DNA from: Voacanga thouarsii | Lineage: Eukaryota; Streptophyta; Magnoliopsida; Gentianales; Apocynaceae | Length of the DNA: 64,000 bases | Assembly (NCBI GenBank): GCA_026120185.1 | Contig: JANUWF010001220.1 | Span: 1,054,001 to 1,118,000, forward strand | Direction of reading: 5' to 3' | Part shown: positions 47,473 to 59,700 of the stretch, in pieces | Position numbering within the stretch: position 1 is the stretch's first letter | How the letters are laid out: every line of letters begins with the position of its first letter | The notes under the pieces: generated by a model | Database searches by the model: none | What the model was told of the DNA's origin: nothing | The model's input: only the letters and a program-made list of their open reading frames with translations | Translations under genes and position numbers: made by a program

Positions 47473-50400
47473 TAGGAAGGCTTGTGACGGTCAGCGTAAA
47501 ATATAGTCATATCCATGACATGAACCAATCGATTGACTTTATGGGGGGCGTTCCCTATTCAGCGACGCACTACACTTCCTAAATCCGGGTGTAGTGATAA
47601 ATATGCGAGGGTTGCTAAGTCGTTGCCCAGAAGTAATGCGCCGTGTCGGTCCTCGGATACAGTGTCAAATATGTAAGGGTATAGGGTAAAAAAGACAGTT
47701 CGTAGTGATAGGATCCATCTAGTTACATGGAATATAGGATCTTTGACCGGTAGATTGACAGAATTAGTTGAGGTTATGCAGAGGAGAAAGATTAGCATTT
47801 TGTGTCTGCAAGAAACTAAATGGGTAGGTGAGAAGGCGAAAGTAGTAGCGCCTTGGGGTTATAAGCTTTGGTATTTAGAAAGAGTTAAGAATAGAAATGG
47901 AGTCAGGATTATTATTGATCGTAAGTTTATTGATGATGTGGTTGAAGTACATAGGAAAAATGATAGGATTTTGAGCATCAAGATCATAACTGGCGACAAG
48001 ATTACTACTGTTATTAGTGCGTATGCGCCACAAGTAGGACTTGATGATTCGGTTAGGCAACAGTTTTTGGATTATTTAGATGAGATTGTACAGAGTATAC
48101 TGTGTATAGAGAAGTTTTTCATTGGTGGTGATCCAAACGGATATGTGGGCATTGATCAGAGCGGGTTTGAGAGTGTTCATGGAGGTCAAGGTTTCGGAGT
48201 TAGAAATGAAGCATGAATTACTATTTTTGACTTTGCCTTGGCCTATAATTTGACCATAGCAAACACCTAATTTAAGAAGAGAGATTCTTACTTAGTGACC
48301 TTTAGAAGCAGGTTAAATGCTAGTCATATAGACTTTTTTATTATAAGGCATAGGTTTTGCAATGGTTGTATGGATTGTAAAGTTATTTCAGGTGACAGTG
48401 TAGTTACGTAATACAGGCTGTTAGTCATCGATTTTAATTTTAGGAAAAATGGTAAGTAGCGGAATCATCGGGTTGACCCTATGATCAAGTGGTGGAAGCT
48501 ACATGGGGATGAAAGAATAGCCTTTGTCGATAAGGTAGTTGAGGTGAATGACTAGTCTTTTGATATGGATTCAGATCCAAATACTATGTGGAAAAAGATG
48601 GCTCAATGTATTAGGACAATAACTAAGAAAGTGCTTGGTGAATCTAAAGGAAGAGTATCTCTAAATAAGGAAGTGTCATGGTGGAAGAACGAAGTGAAAG
48701 AGACCATAAGGAGTAAAAGAGAGTGTTATAGAAACTTAGAAAAGTGCAGGAGTGATGAGAATTTTGAGAAATATAAAGTCGCGCAAAGAAACGCTAAAGA
48801 AGCTATTAGAAAAGTAAGATCTATGATTTATAAGGATTTATATGAAAAGTTGGATACTAAGGATGGGGAGAAGAATATATATAAACTGGTGCATTTTAGG
48901 AAGAAGAAGACGAAAGATATCGGTGTGGTGAAATATGTAAAGGACGACAACCACAAAGTTTTGGTTAAAGACGAAGAAATAAAGAAGAGATAGAGTCCTA
49001 TTTTGATAAGTTATTTAATGGGAGTCAAATCCAAGTTCCGAGTGTGGGCAGCCTTGCGATTTCGAACAAAGAGGTTAACCGTGCATGTATTCGTCGTATT
49101 CAGAAGAATGAAGTCCGAGATGCCCTTAAAAGGAGGAGACAAAAAAAAAAACAGTGGGATCGGATAGTATACCGATCGAGGTTTGGAAGTGTTTAGGAGA
49201 GATAGGTATTACGTGGTTGACAAGTCTATTCAACAAGATATATAAAGTTAATAAGATGCTTACAAAGTGGAGGAAGAGTACTCTGATTTCGCTATACAAG
49301 AATAAAGGGGATGTTCAAGATTATGCCAATTACCGTGAGATTAAACCCATAAGTCATACTATGAAGTTTTAGGAGAGAGCGATTGAACATAGGTTAAGGG
49401 ACATTATACAAATTTCAGATAATTAATTTAGTTTTATGCCTAGCCGTTGTACTATGGAGGCATTTCATTTATTACTGTAGATAATTGAATATTATAGGAA
49501 AAGAAAGAAAGATTTACATATGGTATTTATTGACTTGGAGAAAGCTTATGACAAGGTGCTTAAAGAAGTAGTTTGGTGAGTGTTGGCCAAGAAAGGTATA
49601 TCGCTAAAGTATATTACTCTCATTAAAGATATGTATGAGGGAGCATGTATAAGTGTAAGGAGTTGCGCCGAAGTAACTGTAAAGTTTCATATTACTATCG
49701 GGGTGCATCAAGGATTAACGCTTAGCCATTTCCTCTTTGCGATCGTTATGGACGAGTTGACCTGCATTATACAGGAGGTTGTACCAAAATGTATGTTGAT
49801 TGTTGATGATATTATGTTGATTGATGAGACTGGAGTCAGTGTAAATGCTAAATTTGAGTTGTTACGACAGATATTGAAATCTAAGGGTTTTAGAATTAGT
49901 AGGAGTAAAATAGAGTGTATGGAATGCAAGTTTAGTAGTAGCAGAAATATAGTTTAGAGTGTAACTTTGGATGGTAGAGATGTACCAGTAGGTGATTGCT
50001 TCCGATATCTAAGATCTATTATTCAGAAAGACGGAGAGCTCAATGGTGACATTGCATACCGAATTACGGCGGGTTAGTTGAAATGAAGAAGTGCGACTGG
50101 TATTCTATATGATTGTAATATATTATTGAATATAAAGGGAAAGTTCTATAGAACAAGCGTAAGACCTGCTTTGCTATATGACACGGAATGTTGGGCAGTT
50201 AAAATGTGTCATATTCAAAAAATGAAAGTAGTTGAGATGCATATGTTACGGTGAATGTGTGGATATATTAGAAATAATAGAGTCAGAAATGATACCAATA
50301 GGGAAAAGGTGGGAGTGACATCTATTGAGTAAAAGATGAGAGAAAACTGTTTGCGTTGGTTTGGACATGAACAGAGAAGACCAAAGGATGTTCCTGTTAA

Positions 50401-50639
50401 GAGAATTGAGGGAAGGAGGTAGGATAGGTTAGATAGAGGTAGAGGCATGCCTAAAACGACATGGATAGAGTTGATTACTAAAGATATGTCTTTATTAAAT
50501 TTGGATAAAAGTATGATGGTCGATATAAGTAAGTGGAGATAGAAGATTCATGTAGATGTCCACATGTTGTCTGATATTAGTTCATATAGCCAATCCCAAG
50601 TTTCTAAGATTAAGACTTAATTTTTTGTTTTTATTATTG
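47473..50639 (+). mobile_element. RTE-clade LINE, about 3.17 kb
   Basis: A 17-bp duplication TTATAATCCCTAATGAA flanks it (47456-47472 and 50640-50656). Size, gene order (endonuclease then reverse transcriptase) and the short 3' end without a long poly-A fit plant RTE elements. It sits in the left arm of the Mutator-type MITE, so it is younger than that element. Confidence 0.85.
47690..50560 (+). pseudogene. RTE LINE ORF: AP endonuclease and reverse transcriptase, broken
   Basis: The endonuclease part (47700-48215) shows LTELVEVMQRRKISILCLQE and TKWVGEKAK, then ISAYAPQVGLDD and FFIGGDPNG, where the family has GDFN. The middle linker is 48565-48993. The reverse transcriptase shows [73 protein letters not shown] and IVDDIMLID, where the family has FADD. 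The C-terminal tail has ENCLRWFGHEQRRP (about 50345) and TTWIELITKDMSLL. Many stops and a few frameshifts interrupt it. Related host sequences are often mislabelled craniofacial development protein 2-like. Not active. Confidence 0.87.
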
Positions 50640-50729
50640 TTATAATCCCTAATGAAATTATAACTTATCAAATGGTCCCTAATTCTTTTTTTGGGTATAA
50701 ATTCTGATAAAAAAAAAAAGTCACTCCCA

Positions 50730-52547
50730 TGTTGGATTTCAGTCATGCAAAATTAAATAATGTGCAACAAAAAATAGAATGAAATCCACTCATGATCACT
50801 CGTATGTAATTAAACGGATTAGGAGAGGGAATGAAAAACTAGTTACCTTAAACGTAACTTTTAAAATTTTTCTTCACGTGCGGAACTCTTTTGAAAAATT
50901 ATCCAAGTTTTAAACAGCTAAAATTTCAAGTGTAAGAATTTCTTTAATCGCATTTACACGAAGAATGATACTCAAATTAGGCGCAAATAAAACTATGCTA
51001 TAGGATTTTATGTATTGTTGCTGTGTGAGTTAATATGCAAGAAGAAGAGGAAAACTGTTTTTCCTAGAAAAGAAAAGGCTTCAGCGGTTTTCTTTTGTTC
51101 GGCTCAGTGCGGCGGATTTTTCAGAAAACTCAAATCCCACGGAGAACAACATTCAACCTATTAAGGAACACAATTTTTTACTGCCTTTTGACTAGACATG
51201 AAAGAAAACCTAGTGTGCATCAATTCACTAAACCTTCCAGGAAACTTATTATTTTAGCCTTTTCAATTATGGGTTTGGACTTTCAAGAATTGTAATTTGA
51301 CTCTTAAATTATAATAAGTTTATAATTCACCCATAAAAATTTATTAACTGTAATTTAACCTCAATTAATTATAATATTTTATAATTAACCCATAATAAAT
51401 ACTTCTTCTCACAAATTAACTTCATAATATTATCAAATAATATCTTGAGTATCAATTTCTCTATTGTGTGTGACCTATTAGGTTTTCTAGTCAACTAGTA
51501 GCAAAGATATGAATTAATTATAATTGTTATAGAATTAATAACCCTTTAATAATTAGAATTAACTTATTAATTCTAATTAAATTATTTTATTAATTTTTTA
51601 ATTAATAAATCATTATTTAGTAGATCATGAGCGATATTTAACAATCATCATGACCACTCAAAATCTAGAAAGTCAAATGACTTGACATGAACCTTTCAAA
51701 AGCAAACCATCAGGGTAATAAACTCATTTCATCATATTATATCTCATTCGATTTTACAGTATGAAATTAGTGCTAACTCCAATTAAAATATAATTAATTT
51801 CTAACCTGAATTTATTAGTGCTTGTTCCAAAATCCATTACTCAACATATGTATCAATTGAAACTATTTTCAACACATAGTCACATTGGATAAGGATTTCT
51901 CAAGTAATGATTCCTTACAAGTGGCCGTGAGATATACGTCCCTACTATTGGGAGTGATGAATCATTTATTGATCATCTCAATTACTTTATTTACTTTATA
52001 TTGTACCCAATATCCATCCCATAGATGATCTTGTAAGGACTTCAGAGATTGTAATCAAAGTACGACGCTTAGTAAATAAAGTACTTTGGAGATCTCAAAT
52101 TTCAGGATATCTGCACATTTGCTATAACGAGATTCTATCATTGGTACTAAATAGTTTTTCATGTGATTATTTCATAATTAGGTCATCCAATGAACTTGTT
52201 CACTTAACAAGCATCTGTATGTTAACGTTGAGTATCACAATACTCACGAATGTGAGAACCACCGCTTGATCAAATCAAGAAGTATAGTCTTTGTGCATTA
52301 ATTATGTCCTATCTCACTAATACTATGATTAGAGATAATTTCAATACAAATATTACATAGTGTAGTAAGAATATCACATTATGATCTCTGTCATAATTTT
52401 CTTAATACTATACTATGAGTTTGAGACTTTATCTAACAATTTTATATGCATATACGCGGAATGATTAATTACATTGAAAATAAAGAATGTCTTTTATTAA
52501 TAAATGTATCATATATAATGTACAAGTGATTGGCTATAACACTAACG
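50730..52547 (-). mobile_element. Copia-type solo LTR
   Basis: On the plus strand it runs TGTTGGATTTCAG...CACTAACG. Flanks TCCCA (50725-50729) and TTCCA (52548-52552) are a 5-bp duplication with one mismatch. Comparison with the uninterrupted MITE at 36605-36985 (GTCACT...TTCTTTTAAGTG) places the insertion exactly here. On the minus strand its interior includes CCTAATAGGTCACAC, shared with the solo LTR at 6951-8402. No internal genes. Confidence 0.75.
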
Positions 52548-52768
52548 TTCCATTACATACCTTTTCTTTTAGGTGAAAAATATACATATTAGTTGATCAT
52601 GTGCAATAAGGATTACTTTTTTAGTCAAAAGTTATACCGAAAAAGAGAGTGATAGATCGCTTGGTGGGTTATAATTTCATTAGAGATCATAATGGTAAAA
52701 AAAAAAATCATTAAAAACTAAAACATTACTAGTTCAGGGACGAAATATACTAATTTTCCTTTAAAATA

Positions 52769-54201
52769 TGACAAACTCAATTTAACTTGTTGAATAACCA
52801 ATATTCAAAATTACATTATTCCACTAATAAATTATTTAAATAAATATTTATTAAAATTGAGAATATCATAACAAATATTTAATATGTAATTTAAAACGTT
52901 TAAAGTTTAATTTTACATTTACTTTATAATTTTCAAACAATATATAATTATATACGTAATTTATTATTTGAAACATCTACAATTTAATTTTTATATTTAA
53001 TGTAGATGATTAAATATCTAACTTACAAAACGCCTAAGTTGAACTCCCAAATCTACTCCTACCCTCCAAAGTCACTGTGTAAATACACAATACAATGCAT
53101 GGTGACAAATGTGAATGTTTCAGCCTTTATTCAAGGGACCATTTGGTGCATGGCAGAGAGAGTATGGATACCTTGAATATCAGCAGGAATGTTCTTTTCA
53201 GTGGCCTTGGTAGCTCATAAATGGGCTGCTGCACCCTCGTCAAAAGTCAAATCATTTGAAACTTGGTACCGTTGGAAAGATAATGATCAAGAAAACCAAA
53301 TGGCTTTAGCAATTTTTGTTCCACTTTTCAGAAATGTCTTATCAGTGTTAGACACGCTGATGGAGCAAAATTTGCCATTTTCTAGAATTATGAAACTATG
53401 ACAAGAAAGCCAAGCATACCATTTTAGGAACTGATTCACCAAGGGTTGCTAGGGAAAGGAGACAAGAATACAGCAAAAACCTGAAAATCAAACTCACCTT
53501 CCCCCACCACAACAGGCTTAATTTTTCTGAACGGTAAAAAAAAAAAAAATTGTATATGATTATCTTCATGACAACCTTGATTTTTCCAAATGACAAAAAA
53601 GCCAAAAATCTCGGTAAATTTTTCTCAAACTTCAAAAACATATGCTTTGCAGATCAAGAAATGCATGCCAACGTTGCTCCTACTTTCAGATAAATATCAG
53701 TGATAACAAAACAGTTTTGCATTGGCATGGCCAGGAGATATTATATCACTTTTCTTGTTGGTGTGACCGAGGGAAACTTCTCCATGGTCCTGCAAATATG
53801 CGTATCAAACGCCCGGGGCCTGGCAAAGGGACACCTCCCAATGCACAGCCTTGGGTATTCCATGAATAAATTCATGTAGCTATGTTCTATGAAGCTCCCT
53901 ATAATAGTACAGAGCGACCAGACAAAATGCACAAACTTGGCAGCTCCAAGCAGAAGCTTGTGGGATTAGCTCTTGAGAAAATTTCGAACTCAAACTCGTA
54001 GAAGAATTGGTAGATACTTATACCATGAACACCACAAAATTCCACTGCATATATGTTGCATACCAAAAATAACTAAATGTAGAAAGTCAGATGCTAATGT
54101 GCCAACTCACTGTACTCCTTGCCAGGGAAAGCAACCTGATCAGTGTTGGCAAAATAATAATCATTACAACCCAGAATACAATATTTTGCTCAACCTACAA
54201 T
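52769..54201. other. Spacer and probable 3' UTR of GEKO1
   Basis: No coding sequence recognised; the part just below 54202 is probably the 3' UTR of the minus-strand gene. Confidence 0.3.
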
Positions 54202-56246
54202 TTAGCTGAAATCACCAGGCTTGCCAATTCTTATGTTTTGCTCGCCTAGAAATTCAGTAATCGCATTCTTTTGCCAAGACTTGAAACTCCTGCAGGATGA
54301 ATATTGGCTTAGGTTGGAATGATTTGTAAGGAAAGTTAAAGAAACAAAGGAAAAAAATTTGCACAAGATTTAATGAAGTTAAGGGGGGGAAATGGTAATT
54401 CATTTCCGAAATCTTGACAGTAGCACTGAAGGGTGATGTGAACCAATATTAGCACTCTATCTCCGGGTTCTGCAAGTAAAAATAGATGTACAAACCAAAA
54501 TTGCATCCCTAAATTACGTATGACAATAACTTATAAACACTAAATAAAAAAAATGCCAGCCGTAAAACCTAATTTAGATGGAAGTCTCTTTCAAATGTCT
54601 TCATGTTCTGCATTCACTTCATGAGAAGCATTATTCTCAGTCATGACAAAAGAATTTTGCTTTGTGCATAAAACGACACATTATTACTTTTTCCCTCAAG
54701 ATTTATGTGCAATATCATTTGTCTCTTACCCTAAATAAAATTTTTTCCTTTCATTTTGTTTTTCACCCCCCCCCTCCCCCAAAAGATTCTCATGTAATTT
54801 TGAGTGCGTTGAAGCATATTGATATTAGCTGGATCTGCACTGTCTCACACTCACTATATCTCCCAGGCATGTGTTCCTTTATGTGTCAACTCTATAGGTG
54901 GATGTAACCTCTAATTTCACAGGAGCTTAGTTTACAGTCAGAAAAATCATGCTTGGCATGCAGAAAAATTCACATAGCAAAATTGAAAATTGCTCACAAA
55001 CATACTTATGATCAAGATGTGCCACAACTTCCCCACCAGGAAAGGCTGCCTGGGTAGCATCGTAGGCAACTTTAATTGCTTGTCGCCAGGTCCCTCCTAT
55101 AACTGCACTCGAATTGCCTTTTAACTGACCAGGATCTTCCATTGGCAAAGCATATCCAGATAGGAGGTGGCCTACCCAACAATTCTCTTTCCTGCAATAT
55201 TATGACAGAAGATCAACAAAATATGTGTGTTAAGTTTCTCTTCAAAATATTTATTTGTTCAATTTCGACAAGTTAACAAGCGCTGACATTTCACCATCCT
55301 AGAAATTTTATTTTCCCAACAATCAAGGAAAGGAGGTAGACAATTACAATCAAGTGAACATATAATGCAAGGATAGGAATAATTTGTAAGTCAACAAACA
55401 TAAAAGAGGAGAGACAAACTAAAAATAAAGGTCGTACTGCTATTTGCTGCAGTTCTCGGAGTGCTTCAGATTACTTTAATGTTCTCAGCAAAACAGTAAA
55501 ACAAACAACAGTGCATGTTTCTCATAGCAGATGGCCTTTAAGAGAATTGAGTTGCAATAGGAAATGACTTACTGGATTACATCCATATGCCGTGGTACAT
55601 AATGCCCTCCACCAAGCCCAAGAATGACCTTTTTGTTTCCACTTGCACTGGGAAATGAAGAACCAATTATCTGTTAGAAACATACTATAACTAGAAAAGC
55701 TAAGAGGAAGCAGTAGACAAGTTGAATAAACATACAAAGGAATGTTCTGCAAAACTAATAAAAAAGAAGTGAGCTCACAGAATAGACATATCAGTAGCAA
55801 TAAGAGGCAGCAAGAGACTGGACATGAGAAAAGCAATCAAAATATAAGATTAAAGGTAAGTGTCCCTCCATATGGTAAGAAAATAGGCTTTTCCTACATA
55901 TTAGTTTACCGGTAATTCAACCATAGAGATGAGAGATGCAAAATCATTAAATGAATCCTGGAAATAGGTGAATTTAAGTCAGCGAATCAAATAAGTTATT
56001 GCATAATTGTACATACCTGCTCCATTCTCCAACAGGAGCACCTTCTCCCAGTCCAAGTCCTTCCCAAATTAACTTCACACACACAAAAAAATTGTCAGAT
56101 AAGAGAAACTACAAATACAACACCAAACACCTAAGACATATTTTGCAACTCTATAAATGCATCCGCTCTTTTCAGACTTGCAGGCTAGATGGCAAGGAAA
56201 TGTATGAAACACACTCTGGAGGAGAATGTTCATGTCATAAAAGAGA

Positions 56247-56307
<61 letters not shown>

Positions 56308-58656
56308 GTTATTTTTTTTTTGGGAAGGGGGTGGGGAAGGAGGGGTTGGGGGCAAATTTGAGATATTAAGGGCCTACATTTGGATTAGTTGTCTTACACA
56401 TACAGCTATGGCAGCTTAATAAACCACACAAAAAAAAAAAAACAAAAGAACAAAAAAGTAGATATAAAAGAATGAAGTTGCTGCATTTGGTGCAAGGTAA
56501 TAGCCTATTTTTGAAAACTAAAACCTCAGAAGACAATAACATACATGCTATAAGGACGCTGGATAAGCAGAAACAATATAAATCAAACTCACCTGAGCAA
56601 TAACACGAGCAGCGTCATCTCTACCCCAGTGCTCTTCTGTGCTACCTGTGTTAAATAAAGACACCAATTAACGAATCAAATAAAAAATTAACACCACTGA
56701 TTCCTTCAACACTGAAAAACAACTAAATGGTACATAACTATCATATGGCAGACACTGCAAATGGAAATAAATGCTTATGGAAGATGAAGAAGGATGGGAT
56801 TTGTCTAGCTAGCAATTCCCATGCTCTGCTACCAGCCCTTATTTGCCCATCCTACCCACCAAACCCAAAAGCACATTCAAGAAGTTGAAAAACCTACCAC
56901 AGTTATATATATATATATATTTCATATGGAAACTTGATGCAATACCAGGTTTGCAGGTAGTGAAGGTCACTAATGCATTCTATCAGCATGCAATTATTCA
57001 CAGAAAGAAAATATCCATATTCCATACTCTTTCATCGTTTCCCATTTTTCCTCCTAGGGTATATGTTTGATACCACCAGAGGAATAATGAATGAAATCCA
57101 GGACCATAAACTGGGTAAAAATTTACTGCTTTATTTGAGCCAGAGAGTGAAAGGCAGTATTTTGATTCAGATATACAATGAATATTGTGGGATCAGTAAA
57201 ATGCATATTTATCAAGTATATTCCAGAAAGAAGCAATGTATTCAAAATAAAATGATAGACAATCAATTTAACTGGGAAACATAAGAAACTTACACCAATG
57301 AATATAATCATCCATTTCCTAGTACTAAAGAAACTACACAGACGTAACTTATCATTGCAGTAGAACACTCATAAAACTAACAAAACCGCAAGTAGCAAAG
57401 TTGTGATTGCTTTTACTTCCTTGCAAACATATAACTCAAATTTTTGTTTCATTTCCCCTTCTTTTTCTAAAGTGAACCTCAATTGTCTCACACAATATGG
57501 TAAAGTGTCTACGAATAATTTGCAGCACTGATAATGCTAGTTGTAAAGACAGAAAATGAGCAAAAACTAAGGTTACATAAACAGTTACAAAACCCAAAAT
57601 GGAAAAAAAAAAAAAAAGTTTGAACATACCGATCTCAATAAACATTGTGGGTTTACTAGTCAAAGGTCCATGATGAGTAGCCTCGAATGTAATCTACGTG
57701 AACCAGGGGGGGAAATAGTTACTTAAACTTGCAAATTGAAAATCAGACAGTATAAAAATTTCAATATAAGATATAACAAAATTTATCATATCTGCAAAAG
57801 ATGACAATGTAGAATAGAAGGAAAAAAAAAAGAGCTCTGATGTGCTTGAATTAACACCGCTATCAATCATGAGATAAGATTCAGCTTGTTTATTTGATAT
57901 AATGCTCAAGTGCTACTTAGACATCCTAAAGAATTCCAAGTATAGCACTACCTCAAATTCAGGAACAAGATTATGAGCTGTAGCAATTTTCTTCAGAAGA
58001 ACCAGCCACGGCCCAATCCTAGGACTTGGTGGCCCTGCCCATCCCGGCCTCCCTCCCTGCGGTGGTATATCTCCCTCTTTTAAATGCGGTATTCCTGCAT
58101 AATTGAAGAGCCAATAGTGAATATAACATTTACACAAAGAGGGAAAAATATTAAATAAATTTGAAAACTTTACGCAAACCGAGGAACCCATGCAAATTGA
58201 GATATGCATCACAAACCCATCCTAGAACATGGGCCCCTTTCAATAATCAAGAAGGAGCCAAATTGCCAAAACTAGGCTAAGAAGTCACCCATTATTAGTA
58301 TTTTCAAAAAGCAACAAAAGAAAAAGAAAAGGTCAAACAAACAATTGCATGTAAGAAGCTCCTTAAGTACCAATGGGGTGGATTGTGAGGGCGGCACGGC
58401 TGGAGACAGCGGTGTGTTTGCTGAGAAAAATAATTTCATCAACAACTTCACCAGAAACCTTTTCCCAACGTAGGTCCAAGTCATCCTCCTCAATAATGGT
58501 CTTCTCTTGTTCTAACAATCTTAAAATAGCTCCATTCTTGAAACTTTTGATGCCCTCCATACTAGGACCAGGTTCCCAACCGGGCATACCCAAAAGGACC
58601 CTTGCTGGGTTAATTGATGCAGGATCTTGAATTGTTGCCACCACCAAAACCACCAT
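54202..58656 (-). CDS. GEK1: D-aminoacyl-tRNA deacylase, GEKO1/DTD2 type
   Basis: Eight exons on the minus strand: 58656-58371, 58094-57952, 57693-57630, 56645-56593, 56072-56017, 55647-55573, 55191-55006 and 54289-54202. All edges are GT-AG and phases fit exactly, giving 316 aa, the family length. The start MVVLVVATIQDPASINPARV, the block DEIIFLSKHTAVSS, ALTIHPIGIPHLKEGD, THHGPLTSKPTMFIEIG, STEEHWGRDDAARVIAQ, GLGGGHYVPRHMD and the end QNIRIGKPGDFS match plant GEKO1. The enzyme removes D-amino acids, including aldehyde-modified ones, from tRNA; Arabidopsis gek1 mutants are hypersensitive to ethanol and acetaldehyde. No disabling change is seen. Introns hold an (ATT)n tract and no other gene. 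Confidence 0.93.
54767..54782 (-). other. C-rich run (G-rich on the transcript strand) in the last GEKO1 intron
   Basis: CCCCCCCCCTCCCCC; on the GEKO1 transcript this is a G-run, a candidate structure between exons 7 and 8. Confidence 0.4.
56248..56307. repeat. (ATT)n microsatellite in a GEKO1 intron
   Basis: About 20 units, followed by poly-T and a G-rich stretch (56320-56351) in the intron between exons 4 and 5. Confidence 0.95.
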
Positions 58657-59455
58657 ATTTACTCTCTTTCTTATTCTTCTGAATATTGTTGTATGCCTTT
58701 CTTTTTCTACTACTTATTAGGCTTGGAATTGCAGAATTTTTGGCAAATTTTGAATGTGATTCCTAGTCCTATGATTTATGGCTACCAAAGAAAAAGAGGA
58801 GTTGGTCTTGGAATTTGGCACAACAAAGGGGATGGACTGGTGGTTGGGATTAGCTGTCTGCCGCCGATGGTATTAGAATGGTTTGGATTCTGGTTCCTTC
58901 AAACGCTTTTGAAGGCGTGGGATGGTTAGATGGCAGAGGTAAGGAAAAGCGGGTGAAGTTGCACTTACAATGCTTCGGGAAAGTGAAAAGTAGTCGGTTT
59001 ATGAAGAATACGGGGGGCGAAGTTGCTCCGCTTTGAACAAGTTGGACTTAGAATGGGCCCAAAGTGTAATTGGTTTGTGGAGAGCAGACTGAAATGGGCC
59101 TAGAAAAGCTGAGGAATGGACGACAAAAGGTCTAACTGGATTGAGTTTTTGGTAAATAGAAATTGTTTACATTAATTTTTTTAAAAAATTATTTTATCAT
59201 TTTAAATATAGTCAAAATATCTCACTAACAACCAAATTTTATTTTAAATCTGATTATCACCTGAATTATTATTTTTTTTCAAATTATCATATAGATTCCT
59301 TTGATTGTTAGTTAACATAATAAATTAAATAGAAAATAATAAAAATTTGTTATCTAATAAACTCAAATGATAAAAATACTAAGTTGTTCATAAAATTTGA
59401 CTAACTCAAAAAAAGACTAAACTTCCATCTTCACCCTGCTACTCAATACTTGCTC
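58657..59455. other. GEKO1 upstream region
   Basis: No second gene seen; the promoter should lie here but no clear TATA box was fixed. Confidence 0.3.
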
Positions 59456-59700
59456 CTAGGGATGGTAATTTCCCACTTAAATTGAGGATCCGGCCTGGTT
59501 GGGTCGAAAATTCCCCGATTTAAGCGGGAACAGTATCGAAGGTGGGTTTCATTCCTCGACCTTCCAACTAAGGGTAGGTCAGGGACGGGGATTGCATGAT
59601 CCCCGCCCTCGGTCCGGTCCACTCCACCCTCACATATATTTTATATTATATATATATATTTCTATATAGAGAAAAAGCAGTTGCAATGCCACTGTTCATT
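59456..59700. mobile_element. Possible hAT-like element end
   Basis: CCTAGGGATGGTAATTTCCC resembles the TAGGGRYGGYAAT ends of non-autonomous hAT elements, followed by GC-rich subterminal sequence (GGCGGGGATCATGC-like on the reverse strand). No matching second end or duplication was found. Confidence 0.35.

Larger units (their letters stand above)
47382..52759. mobile_element. Mutator-type MITE split by a LINE and a solo LTR
   Basis: The outer ends GGAAAATTGGTCTATTTGG and (reversed) GGAAAATTAGTATATTTCG run into long inverted arms, which both contain AATAATTTTTTTT-like tracts and TACCATTATRATC. Both are flanked by 9-bp TTTAAAATA (47373-47381 and 52760-52768). After removing the LINE (47473-50639) and the LTR (50730-52547) with their duplications, about 370 bp remain, matching 36605-36985. 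Confidence 0.78.

Noticed and set aside
53189..54209. Several 60-80 codon frames on both strands below GEKO1
   Set aside because: No family features; likely UTR or spacer.
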